Shown here piece after piece: positions 59,501-64,000 of a stretch of 64,000 nt of DNA. The stretch's first letter is position 1, and each line of letters begins with the position of its first letter. The DNA lies in assembly GCF_003286085.1 (NCBI RefSeq), contig NW_020825298.1:1488001-1552000 (forward strand), read 5' to 3'. The stretch comes from Drosophila persimilis. Its lineage: Eukaryota; Arthropoda; Insecta; Diptera; Drosophilidae. The translations under genes were made by a program, and so were the position numbers. Under the pieces are notes generated by a model that was not told the origin of the DNA, did no database searches, and saw only the letters and a list, made by a program, of their open reading frames with translations.

Positions 59501-62500
59501 GCCATCGTAGGGATTGCCAAAGTACTCCGGCAGACAGGTGCAGGATCCAGCCCCACCGCGCTCCTCGCACTTGGCATTGACGCCACAGGGACTGGGATTG
59601 CAGGGCTGCAGTACCTCCACGGGGGCATCCCTGACCGGACTACACTGAGTGAATGGATCACCGGTGAAGCCGCTCTCGCACAGACACATGGCCGTGTGAC
59701 TGAACACCCGACAGTTGGCATTCTGTCCGCATAGTCCAGGGCAGGGATCTACGCATTTCTGGTTGATGCAGGCCCTGTTGGTGGGGCATTCTGAGCTGGA
59801 GATGCATTCGGGCTTGCAGTTGGGAGGAGCTCCAACGAACTCTGGCAGGCAGGAACATGATGGGGAGTCTCCTGAGACGCGACACTCGGAGTTGGGGCCG
59901 CAGGGCGAGGGCTGACAGGGGTTCTGGGGTCGATCATCGCGTTGGGGCAGCTGCTGGCAGCTGACGAATGGATTGCCGGACATGCCCGTGGGGCAGCTGC
60001 AAAAGGGACTGTGATTGACCACGTTGCAGAGGGCGTTGAAGCCGCATGTTCCCGGACAGGGATCACGGCACTTCATGTTTTGACACGACTGATCTGCCGG
60101 ACAGTCCGAGTTGGTGACACACTCCGGTCGGCACTGGGGCGGACTGCCCACGTAGTCCTTCAGGCAGGAGCAGACTGCCGTGTTCTGCACAACGCGGCAC
60201 TGACTGTTGGGTCCGCATGGCGTTGGCTGGCAGGGATTCTGCTGGATGATGGGCTTCGCCGGCACGGGACGACACTCGAAGAATGCGTTGCCGGACGTCC
60301 GGTCGGGACAGCGACAGATGGGTATGTGATTGGTTACTTCGCAAAGGGCATTCACGCCACAGGTGCCTGCACAGGGATCTATGCATTTGTTGCGCACGCA
60401 GGCTCGATCTCTGGGACAGTCCGTGTTCAGCACGCACTCGGGACGACAGGAGACGTAGGGGTCGCCCTGGTATTCGGGTATACACGAGCACTGGCCATTG
60501 CGGCACACGGCATTCGAGCCGCAGGGCGAGGGATTGCATGGATCGTCGGCGACCGGTGGCGGGGATGTGGGTTCTGGTGGCTTGGGGCTACATTTGGTGA
60601 AGGGATTTCCGATATACCCATCGATGCAGGCGCAGAGTGGCGTATGATTGATGACACTGCAGACTGCATCCAGGCCGCAGGCCCCTGGACAGGGATCGCG
60701 ACACCTTTGATTGATGCACGCCCTATTGGCAGGACACTCGGCGTTGATGGTGCATTCGGGTCGACAGTTGGGCGCCTGCCCCATGAAGCTGGACAAACAG
60801 GAGCACGCGGGCACCCCATTGATGTTGCGGCACTCCGAATTGGGTCCACAGGGCGTAGGCAGACAGGGATCTCTCAGGGGTTCTTGGATCCGTTCGGGCG
60901 GTGGTGCTGTTTAGGACGGATTCTTCGTTCAGTTGGCATTCTTCTACGGGATTGGGTGGGCATACACTTACGTGGAATGGGGAAGCAACGCGTAAAGGCA
61001 TCGCCAGTGAAGCCACTGAGGCAACTGCAGATGGGACTGTGGTTACGCACTCGACACACGGCATTGCTGCCGCAGCTGTCGCCGGTGCATGGGTCCACGC
61101 ACTTCTGGTTAACACATGCCTGATGGCTGGGACACTCGGAGGAGATGGTGCATTCGGGTCGACAGGCGGGAGGAGTTCCCACAAAGAGGGGCAGGCAAGA
61201 GCAAACGGCCTGCTCGTTGGCCACACGACACTGGGAATTGGGGCCGCAGGGCGAGGGCTGGCAAGGATTCACGTACTCTTTTTGTGGTGCTAAAAGTGGG
61301 CTCTCATTAGTGGATGAGGGAAGGAGAGGGAAGGGACGGTTCTTACGCTCTTGCATTCTGGTGCACTGGCGGTACGGATCCCCCTCATATCCAGTGAGGC
61401 AATTGCAGGTTGGGAGATGGTTTACTACCTGGCACTGGGCATTCAGGCCGCATGTTCCGGGACAGGGATCCTGGCATTTCAGCTGCTGGCACGCCCTGTT
61501 CGAGGGACAGTCCGAGTCCAGCATACATTCCGGCCGACAGCCGGCATAGGGATCTCCGAAATATTCGGGCAGGCACTGGCAGGAACCGACGCCATTGCGA
61601 TCACGGCAAACGGCATTCGGTCCACAGGGACTGGGGCTGCACGGAGTGCGAACCTCGATGTCGCGGATGGTTTCGGGGCTGCACTGCACGAAGGGATCGC
61701 CGGTGAAGCCTTGCTGGCAGATGCACTGCACCGCATGGCTCACTACACGACACTCGGCATTGAGACCACAGCGTCCGGGACACGGATCGACGCACTTCTG
61801 GTTGACACATGTCATCTGGCTGGTGCAGTCCGAGCTCGTTACACACTCTGGACGGCAGTTCGGAGGCCGTCCAATGTAAGTCTCCAGGCAGGAGCAGGCG
61901 GGGGCTTCTTGGCCAACAGGGCGGCATTGGGAATAGGGGCCACATGGCGATGGACGACAGGGTTCGACTGGGACGAGATCACGCACGGGTTCAACTGGGA
62001 AGGACAAACATTATTGACAATACTCGCTTAGGGCTTGCCTCTTTCTTACTTTGTGGCTGACAACGGATGAAGGGATTCCCGGTGAAGCGTTCGGGACAGG
62101 TGCAGAAGGGACTATGGCTGACCACGGCACAGTTGGCACCTACGCCACAGGTGCCAGGGCAAGGATCTCCGCAACGCTGGTTCAGACACGCCTGCGAGGG
62201 CGCGCACTCGGCGTTCGAGGTACACTCGGGGCGACAGGACGGTGGGGCACCGATATAGCTGGACAGGCAGGAGCAAACCGCCTGCTGGTTGACCTCGCGG
62301 CACTGGGAATTCGGTCCGCAGGGAGATGGACGGCAGGGATTCGTTTCCACAATAGTTTGCTGGACGGGAGAGCAGCGTATAAAGGCACTGCCAGCGGTGC
62401 CGTCCGGACAACGGCACATCGGAATGTGATTTATGACATCGCAAATGGCATTCTCGCCGCACGTTCCTGGACATGGATTCTGGCACTTGCTGCGCAGACA

Positions 62501-63830
62501 GGCCTTGTCCCTGGGACAGTCGGAGTTGAGGACACATTCCGGACGACAGCCGGCATAGGGATCGCCATGGAACTCGGAAAAACAGCTGCAGACACCGTTG
62601 GAGCACTGCGCGTTCGGACCACACGGCGATGGGTTGCACGGATCCACATATTCACCTACGTACGATGGGGTTTTGCAGTTAGGGAGGGACTCAGCATCAA
62701 GGATCAAGGATTAGGCTTACTTTGAACGGGTTCGGGTGGCGACAGACGACAACTGCTGAACGGATCCCCAGTATAGCCTACGGGACAGACGCAAATGGGC
62801 GTGTGATTCACCACATTGCATTCTGCATCGTAGCCACAGGACCCTGGACATGGATCGATACATTTTTCACGGATGCAGGCCAGATTCGAGGAACACTCGG
62901 CACTGATGGTGCATTCGGGACGACAGTTGGGTGGTGCTCCAAGGAACTCGGGCAGACAGGAGCAGGAGGGCACGCCCTGCACATTGCGACACTGGCTGTT
63001 CAAGCCGCAGGGCGATGGCATGCAGGGATCACGATCAACACGCTGAACAACAGGCGGCGGGGCTAAAGAGGTTGCATGTCTGTTAGATCTCTCTGTTTGG
63101 CAGATAGAGTGGATGGTGGTCTTACGTGGCAGGGCATAACAACGGGTAAAGGAGTCGCCGGTGAAGCCTTGACGGCACTGACAGAGTGGACCATGATTCC
63201 GAACCCGGCACTCGGCATTGATGCCGCATGTACCCGGGCAGGGATCCTGGCATCGCTGACTTATGCACGCCTTGTCCGTGGGACACTCGCTGCTGAGCAC
63301 GCATTCGGGACGGCAGTTGGGGGGCAGACCGATGTACAGCTCGATGCAGGAGCAGACGGCCTGGCCGTTGAGTTCGCGACACTGAGAGTTGGGGCCACAC
63401 GGCGAGGGGTGGCAGGGTTGTGCGGGTTCGGCCAGACGGATAGCTAGAAAGGGGGACGGGACAATCTCACGATGGATCTCAGATGGGTGTGTGGGTATCT
63501 TACGTTGGGCTGGCTCCACATGGCAGTAGCGGTAGGGATCACCAATGTATCCGATGCGGCATGTACAGGTGGGCAGATGATTCGTAACGCTGCAGTCCGC
63601 ATTGGTGCCGCAGGTGCCGGGGCAGGGATCGCGACATTTTTGCTGCTGGCAGGCCTTGTTCGTGGGACAGTCCGAGTTTCGGATGCATTCGGGGCGACAG
63701 GACTGGTAGGGATCGCCAAAGTAATCGGGCAGGCACTGGCAGGAGCCGATCCCATTGCGTTCGCGACATACAGCATTCGAGCCGCAGGGATTGGGTTCGC
63801 AGGGCGTCACCTGTTCATTGACAATGCGCT
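29259..63830 (-). CDS. dp: dumpy, giant EGF/DPY/ZP-domain apical extracellular matrix protein (C-terminal part)
   Basis: Forty coding exons of the minus-strand gene were mapped, about 10,280 residues; the N-terminal part lies beyond 64000. Module order from N to C: many EGF-DPY-EGF units (each starting DPCxPSPCGxN and containing CRPECxxxxEC...CxDPCPGxCG), an exon of proline-rich repeats, more EGF-DPY-EGF units, a region of DPY-EGF units, final EGFs, a ZP domain, an RRRRS furin-type site, a transmembrane helix and a cytoplasmic tail. Dumpy forms very long elastic fibres linking epidermis, muscle attachment sites and trachea to the cuticle; loss alters wing shape and tendon attachment. All internal exons are multiples of three and all introns are phase 1, which independently confirms the exon model. 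Identification rests on the unique DPY modules and ZP end. Confidence 0.97.
29593..33318 (-). other. dp: dp exons encoding the ZP domain, furin-type site and last EGF modules
   Basis: Two exons, 29593-30018 (142 codons) and 30091-33318 (1076 codons), separated by a 72-nt intron that is in frame and stop-free. The larger exon encodes serial DPY-EGF modules and then the start of the ZP domain (near 30560, VVSCLADGVQVEI) with its cysteine framework; the smaller exon completes the ZP domain. RRRR|S at about 29738-29749 is a furin consensus typical of ZP proteins, so the ectodomain is probably released and polymerised. A short stretch between the DPY-EGF modules and the ZP domain (30.8-31.1 kb) is Cys-rich with an irregular pattern. 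Confidence 0.92.
33385..38713 (-). other. dp: dp exons with EGF-DPY units, C-terminal third
   Basis: Exons 33385-34389, 34449-34643, 34704-34904, 35202-36896, 37049-37978 and 38048-38713 (335, 65, 67, 565, 310 and 222 codons). Unit architecture changes inside the 35202-36896 exon near 35.95 kb: upstream exons carry EGF-DPY-EGF units of about 105 residues, downstream exons carry DPY-EGF units of about 67 residues. The 65- and 67-codon exons each encode exactly one DPY-EGF unit, and 335 is five of them. Confidence 0.9.
38714..39607 (-). other. dp: Largest mapped dp intron, with repeats and a hairpin
   Basis: 894 nt with a GTAAG donor at 39607 and an AATAG acceptor at 38714. It contains direct repeats of about 65 nt (39183-39246 and 39416-39479), a third partial copy near 39020-39060, repeated AAGGCATAAGACTGAGAATT stretches, and a perfect inverted repeat at 39265-39312. 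No coding function is expected. Confidence 0.85.
39265..39312. repeat. Perfect inverted repeat (21-bp arms, 6-nt loop)
   Basis: Left arm 39265-39285 (begins AGCCCTCTCTATATG) is the exact reverse complement of the right arm 39292-39312; the loop is 39286-39291. One arm recurs as a direct repeat near 39485-39508. Lies inside the 894-nt dp intron. Confidence 0.9.
39608..40270 (-). other. dp: dp exon with two EGF-DPY-EGF units
   Basis: 221 codons, two complete units, bordered by phase-1 GTAAG and TTTCAG sites. Confidence 0.9.
40349..43924 (-). other. dp: dp giant exon carrying the proline-rich repeat domain
   Basis: 1192 codons. The 5' part (to about 43.9 kb) and the middle encode roughly 40 copies of a PGVVNIPSVPQP-type motif alternating with PPIxDVxYPTPQ-type stretches; the 3' part (40.35-41.3 kb) returns to EGF-DPY-EGF units. 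The Pro-rich array is expected to be an extended, elastic spacer. Confidence 0.93.
41345..43905 (-). repeat. dp: Proline-rich coding repeat array
   Basis: Repeat core GVVNIPSxPQP/GVINIPSQPSP, in several higher-order forms. Around 41512-41823 a unit of 156 bp (52 codons) is tandemly duplicated almost perfectly (landmark GGTACATAAATCG at 41512 and 41668), showing recent array growth. Confidence 0.9.
44003..50581 (-). other. dp: dp exons with EGF-DPY-EGF units (block 1)
   Basis: Exons 44003-44311, 44372-46372, 46442-47413, 47486-48145, 48212-48526, 48587-50203 and 50267-50581 (103, 667, 324, 220, 105, 539 and 105 codons, close to 1, 6, 3, 2, 1, 5 and 1 units). The introns between them are 60, 69, 72, 66, 60 and 63 nt. 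All six are multiples of three and stop-free, so one open frame runs without a stop from 50564 into the intron at 39273. Confidence 0.93.
44712..44759 (-). other. dp: Candidate exonised intron inside a dp exon
   Basis: Within the 667-codon exon, at a unit boundary where other exons are split, a 48-nt stretch begins with a mutated donor (GTCGG, just after CCAGCAC) and ends in CCATAG. It is in phase 1 at both edges and encodes RPSYESPAIPPTTAIE, unlike either flanking module. See findings. Confidence 0.4.
50643..57071 (-). other. dp: dp exons with EGF-DPY-EGF units (block 2)
   Basis: Exons 50643-51905, 51974-52312, 52376-52687, 52748-53395, 53462-54088, 54143-54472, 54533-54850, 54955-55908, 55985-56284, 56345-56689 and 56760-57071 (421, 113, 104, 216, 209, 110, 106, 318, 100, 115 and 104 codons). 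Introns are 54-104 nt. Each exon starts a unit at DPCxPSPCG and ends after the second EGF near a PLPR|K donor. Confidence 0.93.
57139..63830 (-). other. dp: dp exons with EGF-DPY-EGF units (block 3, most upstream in window)
   Basis: Exons 57139-58089, 58153-58461, 58530-58868, 58929-59240, 59302-60906, 60972-61289, 61347-61994, 62050-62655, 62721-63062, 63126-63443 and 63504-63830 (317, 103, 113, 104, 535, 106, 216, 202, 114, 106 and 109 codons). Confidence 0.93.
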
Positions 63831-64000
63831 CTGTTTTTGTTAGGGGGGGTAGAAAGTGATTTGAGTGGGAGAGACGGAGAAACGAAGGTCAGAGAGTTTT
63901 AATTATAATTCTTCAGTGGATCTCGGGTTTAGTACAGTACAACACACACCTGGCGTTGGCCTTTGCGGCTCTGATTAATCCAATTGTGGTTACAGATTAC
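63831..64000 (-). other. dp: dp intron or flank at window edge
   Basis: Follows the CAAAAACAG acceptor of the most upstream mapped exon. No EGF or DPY codons are visible, so it is taken as the start of a longer intron. Confidence 0.6.

Overview
The window is insect nuclear DNA: short GT-AG introns, ZAD-type C2H2 zinc-finger genes and an AT-rich intergenic background. Gene content and order (FIG4, a ZAD zinc-finger cluster, an inebriated-type SLC6 transporter, the giant EGF/ZP protein dumpy) match my memory of Drosophila melanogaster chromosome 2L around 24F-25A, so this is D. melanogaster or a close relative. No prokaryotic, viral or CRISPR features were seen.

Layout. (1) 1329-4028 (+): FIG4 phosphoinositide phosphatase, three coding exons, 858 aa. 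(2) 4.3-18.0 kb: a young cluster of ZAD zinc-finger genes, five intact (4522-5718 +, 6437-7402 +, 9408-11168 +, 11993-13252 -, 14535-16370 +), one clear pseudogene (8.3-8.6 kb) and several finger stubs. Between them lie repeated, decayed copies of the 3' end of the neighbouring transporter gene, an unidentified repeated block, and a repeated promoter-like block that also lies upstream of FIG4. (3) 18082-24358 (-): inebriated (ine), nine recognisable coding exons; its extreme 5' end is unresolved. (4) 24.5-29.3 kb: non-coding, holding ine 5' sequence and the probable dumpy 3' UTR. (5) 29259-64000 (-): the C-terminal part of dumpy (dp). Forty coding exons were mapped, about 10,280 residues, made of EGF and DPY modules, one large proline-rich repeat exon, a ZP domain, a furin-type site, a membrane span and a short tail. 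The 5' part of dp lies beyond 64000.

The genes are not an operon. FIG4 acts in endolysosomal lipid turnover, ine is a membrane solute transporter, dp is an apical extracellular matrix fibre protein, and the ZAD proteins are presumed DNA-binding regulators.

Most interesting observations: (a) the duplicated unit [ine 3' relic + conserved block + promoter + gene] that built the zinc-finger cluster and also borders FIG4; (b) in dp, every mapped internal exon is a multiple of three and every intron is phase 1, exon sizes fall near multiples of about 105 residues, and 21 of 39 introns are both 3n in length and free of stops, so splicing and non-splicing both keep the frame; (c) a candidate exonised intron; (d) a long hairpin and direct repeats in the largest dp intron. 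I found no wholly unknown gene system; the novelty is mainly in genome architecture.
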